A stretch of DNA of 64,000 bases from Pedobacter terrae (GTDB lineage: Bacteria > Bacteroidota > Bacteroidia > Sphingobacteriales > Sphingobacteriaceae): the NCBI RefSeq assembly GCF_900100705.1, contig NZ_FNCH01000002.1, forward strand, positions 124,001-188,000, written 5' to 3'. The notes below the pieces were generated by a model that saw only the letters and a list, made by a program, of their open reading frames with translations, was not told the DNA's origin and did no database searches. The translations under genes and the position numbers were made by a program. Of the stretch, positions 44,238 to 53,425 are shown in pieces (the first letter of the stretch is position 1; every line of letters starts with the position of its first letter).

Positions 44238-45986
44238 TTACCATCCTGGATTTTGGCCCAATTTTTTTCCGCTGTTTGCATAAAAGGCAATTTCCCGAAG
44301 CGGCAGGGGCTGTAGATAATCCCTGTTCGGATTAAACTTACGTCCGGTTTCCGCAATCAAAAAGCCATTTGCATCGACGCGGGTTAGGTAAGCTGCGTTG
44401 CTATAAGGTGCACGCGTTGCCCATTGGGTGCCCGTTATTTTTATGCCCTTAATGTCCTGCGGAAGTTCCGTTTCTGCAGTCTTCCATCTTCTAAGGTCAT
44501 CGTAACGAAAACCTTCCAGGCAAAGCTCTACTGTACGCTCCCTTCTTAGCTCGTTTCTCATATTCAGTCCGTTCGCCGTGACGAAAACATTTGTAAGTTT
44601 AGGCATGCCTACCCGATCCCTGATTTTATTGATGCTTAGATCCAGATCAGCATCCGAAATAGAACCATTTTTTTCATATACAGCTTCGGCATAGTTTAAA
44701 AGTATTTCAGCATAGCGCATAATGTGCTTATCAAAGTCAAACAAACTCGCTGCGCCTTGTCGGCCAGAGTTATTGGCGACAGCATCTTCAGACATATATT
44801 TATAAAGAATGTAACCAGTATTAAAATTTCGCTGCGGATTGTCTGGCCAGTTGGCTACCTTGGTTACAGGATTAAACACGCGGTTGGTTAACGTTCCAGG
44901 AATAATCATGGTCATGGTCATTCTCGGATCCCGATCCTGAAACTCAGATATGAAAGTTTGATAGCCCTGGAAAACGGTTCCAGGTGAGGTAATCGGGAGA
45001 CCATTCTTGTCCAGGTAAAGGTCTGCCATTTTTCGGGTCGGGTTATAGCCATCCTGATCATAGGCGTAGGGTACATCATGGCCAAAAATATTTCTTTGAT
45101 ACCTTCTGTCAAGCATGGTTTCCTTCGAATCATCCCCAGCTTCCAGAAAAAGGTAACGGTAACTCTGTGCACCGCTGCCCACATATAATGAATATACACC
45201 ACTGTTTATCACTTCCTGTGCGGCCGCAATTGCAGCATCAAGGTAAATGTTGGCATTGGCCTCTCCCCTGAATTTAAGCCAGGTGCCCTCAAATAATGCA
45301 ACCCTTGAAGCAAGGCCCGAAGCAATGCCCTTATTAATCCTGCCAACGTCTCCTCCACTAAGGTTAAGAGGCAAGTCAGCTTTGGCGGCTTGTAGATCTG
45401 CTAAAATAAAATCAGCGGCCTGGGTCATGCTTGACCTTGGTGCGAACAGGGCCTCGTCGCCGGTTTGAAGTACCTTTGAGATCAGGGGAACGCCTCCATA
45501 AAGTCTGAAGAGTTTATAATAATAATAGGCCCGGAAAAATCTGGCTTCGGCAACATATCGCTTTATGCCCGCATCGGTGCTGGTAGCACCTTTATCAATA
45601 ATGTTGTTCGCATAGCGGATATTGGTGTATAATCCAGACCAGGAAGTGGTTTCGGTAGGCAGGAGCTGTCCATTGCTAACCGAATTGGGGTTGTTGAAGG
45701 CAATATCGGATTCGGTATCTTCAGTACCCCATTGTTCCAGTCCCTGATAAAGTAAGTTTGCAGCAAGTTTATAATCAGCTGTTGTTTTATAAAAGGTTGC
45801 ATCGGATATATTATCTTCCGGCACAAGATTTAAATCTTTTTTACATCCTCCTAAAACTGTTAAGAAGAGCAACATGCATATCCCCGAAAATACTTTGCCT
45901 GCAGAACGCCGGCTGACAGCGTCAGTGAACAAGCCATGTTGATTAATATTATGGATTTTCATAAGAATCATTTTAAAATTTAACAT
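44238..45986 (-). CDS. SusD/RagB family glycan-binding lipoprotein (pair 1)
   Basis: The 582-residue protein has a lipobox ending LTVLGGC followed by KKDLNLVPEDNISDATFYK, the usual SusD start, tetratricopeptide-like helices (AEARFFRAYYYYKLFRLYGG) and the C-terminal SusD signature (RRERTVELCLEGFRYDDLRR, NRDYLQPLPLREI). It is the surface lid that captures glycan over its SusC channel. The start overlaps the SusC stop by 14 bases, so the two are coupled. The N-terminus ahead of the lipobox is long (about 45 residues); an ATG at codon 6 or 9 may be the real start. Terminator at 44191-44218. Confidence 0.95.
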   Translation of the reverse strand: MLNFKMILMKIHNINQHGLFTDAVSRRSAGKVFSGICMLLFLTVLGGCKKDLNLVPEDNISDATFYKTTADYKLAANLLYQGLEQWGTEDTESDIAFNNPNSVSNGQLLPTETTSWSGLYTNIRYANNIIDKGATSTDAGIKRYVAEARFFRAYYYYKLFRLYGGVPLISKVLQTGDEALFAPRSSMTQAADFILADLQAAKADLPLNLSGGDVGRINKGIASGLASRVALFEGTWLKFRGEANANIYLDAAIAAAQEVINSGVYSLYVGSGAQSYRYLFLEAGDDSKETMLDRRYQRNIFGHDVPYAYDQDGYNPTRKMADLYLDKNGLPITSPGTVFQGYQTFISEFQDRDPRMTMTMIIPGTLTNRVFNPVTKVANWPDNPQRNFNTGYILYKYMSEDAVANNSGRQGAASLFDFDKHIMRYAEILLNYAEAVYEKNGSISDADLDLSINKIRDRVGMPKLTNVFVTANGLNMRNELRRERTVELCLEGFRYDDLRRWKTAETELPQDIKGIKITGTQWATRAPYSNAAYLTRVDANGFLIAETGRKFNPNRDYLQPLPLREIAFYANSGKKLGQNPGW

Positions 45987-48900
45987 TCAAACCAATTGAA
46001 TAAATTTTGCTGAAAGGATAAGTACCCTCATTTCGGAAAGCGTCCTCGGGATCAAAATTCCCTCCAAGTGTGCCCTTTGAAATCGTGAATAAATCCGTCC
46101 CACTTAAGAACAGTCTTGCAGATTTAAGTTTAACAGCTTTAGCAATATGCTCCGGGAGGTTATACCCTACTGTAATTACTTTAAAGCGCAGGTAGGCCAC
46201 ATTTTGAGTAATGAGCGTTGAAGAACGGTAGTTATTCGAGCGCAGGTCATCAAACCCCACATTACCTGGAATGAATCGGGGATACTGAGCTTCAGGTCTG
46301 TTCGGGCTCCAGGTACGGCCGTTGTAATAGGCCAGCGAAGGCCAGAAAAAAGTGTTTGGTGTCGCAATATTTCCACCATACTGCACATTACGCTTTCCTA
46401 CACCCTGTACAAATATCTGCAAGTCAAATTGTTTCCAGCCGAGATTGATGTTTGAAGAAAAAGTATATCTTGGGGTCAGATCACCCAGGTATTGCATATC
46501 ACCAGCTAAACCTTTGCTTTTATCTCCAAATGGCGTTAATACCCCATCTCCGTCTAAATCCTTGAACATAGCATCTCCAATACCAATTCTTGCCGGAATT
46601 CCCTGGAGTTTTTTATAGTTGTCCAGTTGCGCCTGATTTTGAATGATGCCATCAAATACATATCCGAAGTAGGAATTCATTGCATAACCTTGTCTATATT
46701 GGTTGAGGCCAACTTGTGGATTATCGGTGTTTTTCAGTTCCAGTAGTTTATTCTGTGCATCACTTAACTGAATGGAAACGCTATACCTGAAAGCGCCTAC
46801 ATGATCCTTCCAGGTTGCAACAGCGTCGAAACCTTTCGTCTTTAGTTTACCCTGATTTGATGAGGGGGCAGAGCCACCAAAGGTTGCAGGAACTGCAATG
46901 GCTACGAGCATGTCATTGTTGATTTTATTAAAATAATCGAATGAAAAACTCAACCTCGAATTAAGTGTCGCTAAGTCCACTCCAATGTTTCTGTTTTCAA
47001 TCGTTTCCCATGTCCGGTCTGCAGATGCCGGGTTTGATCTTACACCAGGTAATCCTGCATTAGGAGAACCGATTGGGTAAACACCCGGCTCTCCAGGCGG
47101 AATAACCCGTGTAACCAATGGGATATAATCATAAAGACCCAGTGCACCTATTTCCTGGTTACCCATTTTACCCCATGACGCACGAAGTTTTAACTGGTTG
47201 ATGGCTTTTATTGACTTGATGAAACGCTCTTCTGAAAGATTATAAGCCAACGAGGCTGAGGGAAATACCGCACTCCACCTTTTATCTTCCGCAAACTTTG
47301 AACTTCCATCCGCGCGGGCAGTTACATCCAGAATCAGTTTATCTTTAAAGGAATAACTTACCCTTCCAAAATAAGAACCAAGCGACTGCCTGTTTAAAAA
47401 TCCTCCAAAATTAGCGAAGGCTATGTTTGTCCGGTCAGCTAAGTTTAATGTAAAGATATCGTTGCTGACAAAGTTATAGCCCCAGGTATTCTGCCCGTCA
47501 TTTTTGGTTTTCTCTATCGAAGCGCCAGCAGTTATGTTAATTTTGTGGCTTTCCCCAAATTGCGTATTATAATCTGCATAAAGCTGATAAAGCTCATTTA
47601 TGCTTCGGCTATTACTATACTGAGCAGAGTTAGGTGTTTGGCGAATATCCTGTACACCTCCTGCGTAATTGTAACGGGTAAAGGTTGGCAGCGTATAATT
47701 ATTGTTATTGTAATTCAGTCTCAGAGCGGCCTGCGCAGTCAGCTTTAATCCAGGTATGATACTGTAATCTGCCTTGAAATTTGTGGCAAAATTTGAGGTA
47801 TTATCTATGGATATACCGGCCTCAGTTAAGCTTTGGGCGGGATTTTCATATCCCTGATAGCCATAAAATTGACCAAAAGGGTTAAATACCGGCTGGTATG
47901 GGAATTGCCTAGTTACATTTGTGAGGGCATTACCCAAATTAGTTGGATTGGTATTGCCTAAATTGGTATAACTGGTTCGGGTTTCCAGATTCAATTTTGG
48001 CGTCAGGCGAAAATCGTAATTTAGACGCAGGTTATAGCGTTGTGAATTATTTATCCCATAGCGCACAATGCCCTCGTCTTTATTGTATCCTGCTGAAAAA
48101 AGATAATTATTGTTCTCTCCACCACCCGATATTGAAATGTTGTGAAGTTGCTGTATGGCACTTTTATATATTTCCTTATTCCAGTCTGTATAACCGAAGA
48201 ATCCAGGATAATTGGTGATATTATAGTTCCAGCCCACCGCTTCCATAGGTGCATTTGCACGGATTTTATCGAAAACAGATTGTGGAAATCCCGCAATACC
48301 TACGTTGCGCAAACCTTCATCCATAAATTCTGCAAACTCAAGGGTATTTTGCATTTTTCTTAAATAGCTCGGTTCTTTAATACCGACGGTAGCGCTATAA
48401 CTGACTTCAGGCGGGCCACTTTTGCCTTTTTTGGTGGTTACAATAATCACCCCATCTCCGGCACGCGCCCCATAGATGGCAGCAGAGGCATCTTTCAAAA
48501 CAGTTACTTCAGCTATATCCGCCGGATTCAATGCATTAAAAGTTACAAAACTTGTTGGCACACCATCAACTAACACCAGTGGAGAATTTCCATTAATGGA
48601 AGACGACCCTCTTACATTAAAGCCATATTCGCCGGCACCCGGCTGGCCTGATCCTTTAGTGATGGTAAAGCCGGGGATAGTCCCCTGTAAAGCGTCAAGA
48701 CTATTATTAAGTGCCCGGTTTTCGAAAACTTCTGATTTTACTGTCGAAATGGCTCCCGTTACAGCGCCTTTAGTTCTTGTTCCATAACCAACAACTACAA
48801 CGTCCTGTAGTTTAGTATCTGCCTTTTTTAATTTGACGTTAACAGTGGCTTGCCCGTTATAGTTGATTTTCTGAGTTTCGTAACCTATAAAAGAGATCAC

Positions 48901-49446
48901 CAGAACGGCGGTGTTTCCCGGTACGTCTAACGAAAAATTTCCATTTACATCTGTTGTGGCACCGGTTTTTGTACCCTCTAACAGCACGCTTGCGCCAACA
49001 ATGGGTCCACCATCAGCTGCATCAGTAACACTTCCGGTTACCCGCTGTTTTTTTTGCTCATTTAGGGGGTTGGTAACTGGTAATGGCCTTCTGGTGATGA
49101 GAATTGTTTTATTTTTTATGGTATAACTGACCGGCTGATCTTTAAAACATTGTTCCAGCACAGCAATCAAATCCATATTGCTCGCCTTTAACGAAATCGG
49201 CTTCGCAGTCTTTACGTCTGCGTTATTGTATAGGAAATCGTAATCGGTTTGTTTCCTGATTTGTGCGATCACTTCCTTAAGTTTCGCTTTATCGGCATTG
49301 ATGTTGATTTTCTGTGCAAAAATCTCAGCCCTTACCTGGAGAAACATAACGATTAGAAAAACAAAAGTTAGTTTCATTTTCAGTAAATAATTGGAATATA
49401 CATAGGAGTTCCTCCTGAATAGTAATTCAGTAAATTTTTTATACAT
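45973..49446 (-). CDS. SusC/RagA TonB-dependent transporter with STN signalling domain (pair 1)
   Basis: The 1157-residue protein starts with a signal peptide (KLTFVFLIVMFLQVRAEIFAQ), then an STN domain (ININADKAKLKEVIAQIRKQ...ILITRRP, ~46-118), a carboxypeptidase-D-regulatory-like domain (RVTGSVTDAADGGPIVGASV, ~140-215), the plug (DVVVVGYGTRTKGAVTGAIS; GSSSINGNSPLVLVDGVP) and a 22-strand barrel. The STN domain is the part that passes substrate-bound signals to a FecR anti-sigma factor, and the FecR gene lies directly upstream, 153 bp away. Together they form a self-inducing transporter loop. It would import oligosaccharides handed over by SusD1. The 153-bp leader holds an imperfect CCAGG/CCTGG hairpin. 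Confidence 0.95.
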   Translation of the reverse strand: MYKKFTELLFRRNSYVYSNYLLKMKLTFVFLIVMFLQVRAEIFAQKININADKAKLKEVIAQIRKQTDYDFLYNNADVKTAKPISLKASNMDLIAVLEQCFKDQPVSYTIKNKTILITRRPLPVTNPLNEQKKQRVTGSVTDAADGGPIVGASVLLEGTKTGATTDVNGNFSLDVPGNTAVLVISFIGYETQKINYNGQATVNVKLKKADTKLQDVVVVGYGTRTKGAVTGAISTVKSEVFENRALNNSLDALQGTIPGFTITKGSGQPGAGEYGFNVRGSSSINGNSPLVLVDGVPTSFVTFNALNPADIAEVTVLKDASAAIYGARAGDGVIIVTTKKGKSGPPEVSYSATVGIKEPSYLRKMQNTLEFAEFMDEGLRNVGIAGFPQSVFDKIRANAPMEAVGWNYNITNYPGFFGYTDWNKEIYKSAIQQLHNISISGGGENNNYLFSAGYNKDEGIVRYGINNSQRYNLRLNYDFRLTPKLNLETRTSYTNLGNTNPTNLGNALTNVTRQFPYQPVFNPFGQFYGYQGYENPAQSLTEAGISIDNTSNFATNFKADYSIIPGLKLTAQAALRLNYNNNNYTLPTFTRYNYAGGVQDIRQTPNSAQYSNSRSINELYQLYADYNTQFGESHKINITAGASIEKTKNDGQNTWGYNFVSNDIFTLNLADRTNIAFANFGGFLNRQSLGSYFGRVSYSFKDKLILDVTARADGSSKFAEDKRWSAVFPSASLAYNLSEERFIKSIKAINQLKLRASWGKMGNQEIGALGLYDYIPLVTRVIPPGEPGVYPIGSPNAGLPGVRSNPASADRTWETIENRNIGVDLATLNSRLSFSFDYFNKINNDMLVAIAVPATFGGSAPSSNQGKLKTKGFDAVATWKDHVGAFRYSVSIQLSDAQNKLLELKNTDNPQVGLNQYRQGYAMNSYFGYVFDGIIQNQAQLDNYKKLQGIPARIGIGDAMFKDLDGDGVLTPFGDKSKGLAGDMQYLGDLTPRYTFSSNINLGWKQFDLQIFVQGVGKRNVQYGGNIATPNTFFWPSLAYYNGRTWSPNRPEAQYPRFIPGNVGFDDLRSNNYRSSTLITQNVAYLRFKVITVGYNLPEHIAKAVKLKSARLFLSGTDLFTISKGTLGGNFDPEDAFRNEGTYPFSKIYSIGLNVKF

Positions 49447-49599
49447 TTGGTTAATGGGTTTAGTTAAACTGTTGTCGGTTTATTTACCTGTTAGGCTAAT
49501 TATAGTCATCTGCCAGGGACGGTCGCAACGTTCCTGGTTTAATGAGTTAGTTATTTTTTTTTCAGAAATTCCTCCTTTCTAATATGATTGGTTTGTGGA

Positions 49600-50721
49600 T
49601 TAATCGGTGACAATTACCTTCTTTTGGGTTATAGTGAAATGAACATTTCCCAATTTTTCCAAATTTGCTAATGTTTCTGAAAGCTGCTTTCCTTTGGAAA
49701 AAGTTCCGCCAAAGCGTTCTGTATTTTTATCGCTCAGGAACTGAACATCTACATTGTACCACCTGCTCAAAACTTTCATAATGCTGTAGACATTTTGGTT
49801 GTCAAACTGAAAATAGCCGTTTTTCCATGACAATATCTCGTCCTTATCTATTGCATGGATCAATACATCATCATTTGCGGAGGAAGTTGTTGCGCCTTGC
49901 CCGGGCTGTATTGACTTTTCCACTTTAGTTTTTAAGTTTTTAACACGCACTGCCCCCGAGATCAGCGAGGTGGTAACAAATTCATCATCCGGATAGGCAC
50001 TAATGTTAAAATGGGTACCCAGAACAGAAATTTCCTGTTCTCTTGCGGTGACTAAAAAAGGTTTCTTTTTATCATGGGCAACCTCAAAATATACTTCGCC
50101 GGTTATAGAAACTTTTCGATAATTACCTTCAAATGCGGCCGGAAAGCTTATGGATGAAGCTGCATTCAGCCAAACCTTCGTTCCGTCAGATAATACCAAT
50201 TGATATTCACCGCCACGCGGGGTGGCCAATTTGTTTATCATTATTGCTTCCGAAATTTCTTTACGCCTTTTGTATACCAATTTTCCGGTTTCTGTTTCCA
50301 TTACCTGTACAGCGCCTTGACTTGCAACTTCGCCTTTCGCGGGGTTTCCCAGTGAAACCTCTTCCCCATTGGCCAATGTTAATATTGCTTTGTTCCCTCC
50401 GGGTTTGAAGTCTGTATGTACTTTTTCAACAACTAAATTTGTACGAGGATTATCAATTCTTTCTTTATAGAACCAGAATACGATAATGAATAATAAAATA
50501 CCTGCAACAGCAGACAGCCAGTACCAGGGCTTAAGCCTGTGCACCGGAGGATTCAGCGCTAACCAGACTTTGCTTTTCGCAGCATTTATCTCCTCCTCTG
50601 TAAAGTGCTGATTATCAGAAGTCCATTTGAGATACCAGGTTTCCAAAAATGCCTGTTCTTCAGGAAGAATTGTACCTTGACGGAACTTTTTCAGCAAATC
50701 ATTAATCTTATATTCAGGCAT
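49600..50721 (-). CDS. FecR family anti-sigma factor
   Basis: The 373-residue protein has a cytoplasmic N-terminus (~1-80) for the sigma factor, one membrane span (YWLSAVAGILLFIIVFWFY, ~85-105), the periplasmic FecR domain (TPRGGEYQLVLSDGTKVWLN, TGEVYFEVAHDKKKPFLV, ISVLGTHFNISAYPD) and the C-terminal DUF4974 domain (NQNVYSIMKVLSRWYNVDVQ) that meets the STN domain of the SusC. It lies between the ECF sigma gene and its cognate SusC on the same strand, the standard order. It holds the sigma factor inactive until SusC1 signals glycan transport. Confidence 0.95.
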   Translation of the reverse strand: MPEYKINDLLKKFRQGTILPEEQAFLETWYLKWTSDNQHFTEEEINAAKSKVWLALNPPVHRLKPWYWLSAVAGILLFIIVFWFYKERIDNPRTNLVVEKVHTDFKPGGNKAILTLANGEEVSLGNPAKGEVASQGAVQVMETETGKLVYKRRKEISEAIMINKLATPRGGEYQLVLSDGTKVWLNAASSISFPAAFEGNYRKVSITGEVYFEVAHDKKKPFLVTAREQEISVLGTHFNISAYPDDEFVTTSLISGAVRVKNLKTKVEKSIQPGQGATTSSANDDVLIHAIDKDEILSWKNGYFQFDNQNVYSIMKVLSRWYNVDVQFLSDKNTERFGGTFSKGKQLSETLANLEKLGNVHFTITQKKVIVTD

Positions 50722-50785
50722 AAATAATTATCGCTTATATCGTATAGACAATTAAGTAAATAGTATAGGGGGTAGAGAAATCCAA

Positions 50786-51361
50786 TTATTTTATAAAAAA
50801 CAAAACAATGTAGAAGAACAAGCCCAGCCTAAACCTTAAAACCTTAAGGGCATTCTTTACATGGCTCCTTACAGATTGTTCTGTAATGTTTAAGTCCTTT
50901 GCTATTTCAATATAAGTCAGGTGTTCAGATCTGCTCATTAAAAATACGCGCTTCATTTTTGGAGGCAGACACTCAATTTCTTTGGCAATGAGTGCTGAGA
51001 GCTGACGTGCCCGCACCAGATGATCCGTCTGGGACTCAAATTTTTCAGTTACAGCCAGTGATATTTTGTACTTTTCCTGGAAACCATTACGTGAAATAAG
51101 GTTTAATATTTTATTTCTGGTGCAGGTAATTAAATAATTGGATAAACTGGTGTGAATATTAATAGATTGTGCGCCAGACCATAATTCTACAAAAATCTCC
51201 TGAACGACATCTTCGGCTTCCTGTGTATTTTTGAGTCGTTTGCGGGCATGAACGTAAAGCATGTCAAAATACCGCTGATAAAATTCAGCATAAGCGCAAC
51301 GGTCTCCAGACTTTAATAAGTCCAAAAGCTGATTGTCTGTGGCTGCGTTATATTTGGTCAT
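50786..51361 (-). CDS. ECF RNA polymerase sigma factor (Bacteroidota SusC-linked type)
   Basis: The 191-residue protein has region 2 (YQRYFDMLYVHARKRLKNTQ, EAEDVVQEIFVELWS) and region 4 (PPKMKRVFLMSRSEHLTYIE, IAKDLNITEQSVRSHVKNAL) of ECF sigma factors, with the hydrophobic C-terminal tail LGLFFYIVLFFIK common in the Bacteroidota expansion family. It heads sigma-FecR-SusC1-SusD1. It should direct RNA polymerase to the SusC1 promoter once freed from FecR. The 315 bp upstream (51362-51676) hold the GntR terminator and no other gene. Confidence 0.95.
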   Translation of the reverse strand: MTKYNAATDNQLLDLLKSGDRCAYAEFYQRYFDMLYVHARKRLKNTQEAEDVVQEIFVELWSGAQSINIHTSLSNYLITCTRNKILNLISRNGFQEKYKISLAVTEKFESQTDHLVRARQLSALIAKEIECLPPKMKRVFLMSRSEHLTYIEIAKDLNITEQSVRSHVKNALKVLRFRLGLFFYIVLFFIK

Positions 51362-51520
51362 TCGATAACGTTTTGTTGAATCGCAAATCAGGCTGAGTAT
51401 TCACCGTAATCAAATGTAACAATATCATAACAAGCCCGCAACCTTATCTGTCTGTAATGGCACTGTTCGCATCAATACGGGTTTTCAATTTTACGTCTGT
51501 GTATAACTAGTGTATCTTTA

Positions 51521-51587
51521 AAAAAGGAAGGCCAGTCACTTTCAACCAAAACCGTTTCTCAACGAAAAGACCGGCCTTATATCCTTT
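51521..51587 (-). terminator. Terminator of the GntR-family regulator gene
   Basis: On the minus strand, AAGGCCGGTC (51578-51569) pairs with GACTGGCCTT (51537-51528) with one mismatch; outer AAAAAGGA and TCCTTTTTT sequences extend the stem and supply the T run. A smaller hairpin sits in the loop. About 90 bases after the regulator stop. Confidence 0.65.
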
Positions 51588-51676
51588 TTAAGCATCAGTT
51601 TTAATTAGCCGCTAACATATCCACAAAGATATATTATGACCAGCCTAAAACTGTCACCCACTATTCCATCAAAACA

Positions 51677-52708
51677 TCATACTGAATTTCGCTGTGTAAC
51701 TTTGAAAGGTATAGATACATGAGATTTACATCCGCTCATGATCATATCTGCCGCTGTCTCTCCCATCATCTTAAAGTCAGTTGAAATTGTAGTTATACCA
51801 TTGAGGATTATTTTCTTGATAGGCGTTTCGTTGTATGAAATGATACCTACGTTTTGGCCAAGCACCAGGTTGGTGGAAATGAGCTGTTCGATAAGTTCTA
51901 TCAGATCATCCTCTCTCAAATTAATATATACGGTACCCTCCATCATCACCTCATTTTTTAAATTGGAAAGAATTTCATAATCGAAGGAATGGTGTACACA
52001 AAAATTGATAAAACCTTCCAGAATATTTTTAGAATAATAGCTGTTTGCAGGAAATATGATTTTTATGGTTTTATAATTATTGAGCCTGTCTTTAAGTTCT
52101 ACCAATGCACCATAAATATCTTTTTGGAAATCTTCATATACTGCACAAAAATCACCGTTGATTTCCTTAATCAATTTGTCAACCAGAACAAGTTTATCTT
52201 TGTTTATCGTTTCTATAAGTGTATAGGTGCTTTCCTCTTCATCAAAAAAGTGCGGTATGATAGCAACCTTGTCATATGAGTCGGCTTTAGATTCAATAAT
52301 TTTCCTAAAAACATTGATTTCATTATTATAAATGTAAAAATCAATCACCCCGGATTCTCCTAGCCTGGATACCAACGCATCATAAATAATTTTTTTATGG
52401 TTACTTAATTTGTTGAATAGCAACAAGACCTTTATCGGATGGGTAAAGTCAACCTTACAGATATAATATCCTTTGCCCGGAACGGAGTCGACTACACCGA
52501 AATTCTTTAGCTGGCGGTATGCCCGCTCCACGGTATTTCTGGCAACATCCAGGGCAATGCTAAGATCATTAATGGATGGGAGTACATCGTCAACCTCTAA
52601 CTGATTGTTTTCTACAGCAGCCAGAAAAGCATTGTAGATCTGCAGGTATTTCGGAGTAATGGATTCCTCGTTGAGTTTTATAAATTTTAAATAATTCTTC
52701 ATTATCAT
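51677..52708 (-). CDS. GntR family regulator with LacI-like sugar-sensor domain
   Basis: The 343-residue protein has a GntR winged helix at residues ~15-85 (PKYLQIYNAFLAAVENNQLE, LPSINDLSIALDVARNTVER, AYRQLKNFGVVDSVPGKGYY) and a C-terminal periplasmic-binding-protein-like domain of ~250 residues (IKVLLLFNKLSNHKKIIYDA, KVAIIPHFFDEEES, GIISYNETPIKKIILNGITT, MGETAADMIM), a layout used by carbohydrate-responsive regulators of Bacteroidota. It lies between the sigma/FecR/SusC1 set and the divergent SusC2 operon, and its likely effector is L-rhamnose or a derivative. It is the only one-component sugar regulator within the rhamnose region. Two in-frame ATGs (52708, 52702) are possible. Confidence 0.9.
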   Translation of the reverse strand: MIMKNYLKFIKLNEESITPKYLQIYNAFLAAVENNQLEVDDVLPSINDLSIALDVARNTVERAYRQLKNFGVVDSVPGKGYYICKVDFTHPIKVLLLFNKLSNHKKIIYDALVSRLGESGVIDFYIYNNEINVFRKIIESKADSYDKVAIIPHFFDEEESTYTLIETINKDKLVLVDKLIKEINGDFCAVYEDFQKDIYGALVELKDRLNNYKTIKIIFPANSYYSKNILEGFINFCVHHSFDYEILSNLKNEVMMEGTVYINLREDDLIELIEQLISTNLVLGQNVGIISYNETPIKKIILNGITTISTDFKMMGETAADMIMSGCKSHVSIPFKVTQRNSV

Positions 52709-53025
52709 TTGCTGCGCCAGTATCCGAAATCTCTCCTGAAACTGACGTTGAATTTATACTTGGTTTTATAATTGACAAATGAAAAAGCCTTATGGGGGTA
52801 AGAGATTTCAGAATTTTCTTCGGGGAAAATTATCCATTTTTTTTAACGAAGCTAGGTCTCTATAGGTAAGAAATCCCAGATCTATAGAGCGATCAATTCA
52901 GCAGCTTGTTGATATAAAACGTTTTAAATAAGCACAATCGACAATATCCGTCAGACAGTTGAGGATGGAAGTTTAATTCAATCGCTGGATATTGGCCTCA
53001 ATAAAAATAACCAAATATTAATTAG

Positions 53026-53142
53026 ATGAATACACTGACTAAAATGCCGAAGGCATTGTATGGAAAGCTCATTTTCTTTTTTTATGCAATTCAAGCAGTA
53101 ATGTCGGACCCACTCCAACACCTTTTTAAGCATCGTATTTAA
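53026..53142 (+). pseudogene. Possible SusC-type leader fragment in the 650-bp gap before SusC2
   Basis: A 38-codon frame begins MNTLTKMPKALYGKLIFFFY and continues as a hydrophobic signal-like stretch (AIQAVMSDPL), a form common at the N-terminus of Bacteroidota SusC proteins, then stops. No SusC body follows in any frame until the intact gene at 53426. It could be the stub of a lost transporter gene or a small leader peptide for SusC2. Apart from this, 52709-53425 is AT-rich and shows no other gene or clear TAnnTTTG box. Confidence 0.35.
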
Positions 53143-53425
53143 TAAAATTAAAATATAACTGATCGCCTACCCTCGAATGCCAGTTTACACTACCAAACAA
53201 ACGCTAACAAAACAATAGCCCATTAACCGCTAGAATTTAATAATCCCAAACCATAAACAATTACTATGATTAAAAATAATTACAAAAAACCATTTCGATG
53301 AGCATGGACAGAAAAGCGTAGCCGAGGCTGGGGTTTTAATCTCACACGTCTGCAAAAAAGTGAAAGGCCGCGCCTGGCCCAAACTGAGATCAATAAACCT
53401 AATTTATCGTTTTTTAAAAAAAATT

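Noticed and set aside
53360..53425. Upstream extension of SusC2 from a GTG
   Set aside because: Adds a basic, proline-containing stretch ahead of a normal signal peptide; the ATG at 53426 follows an A-rich tract typical of Bacteroidota starts.
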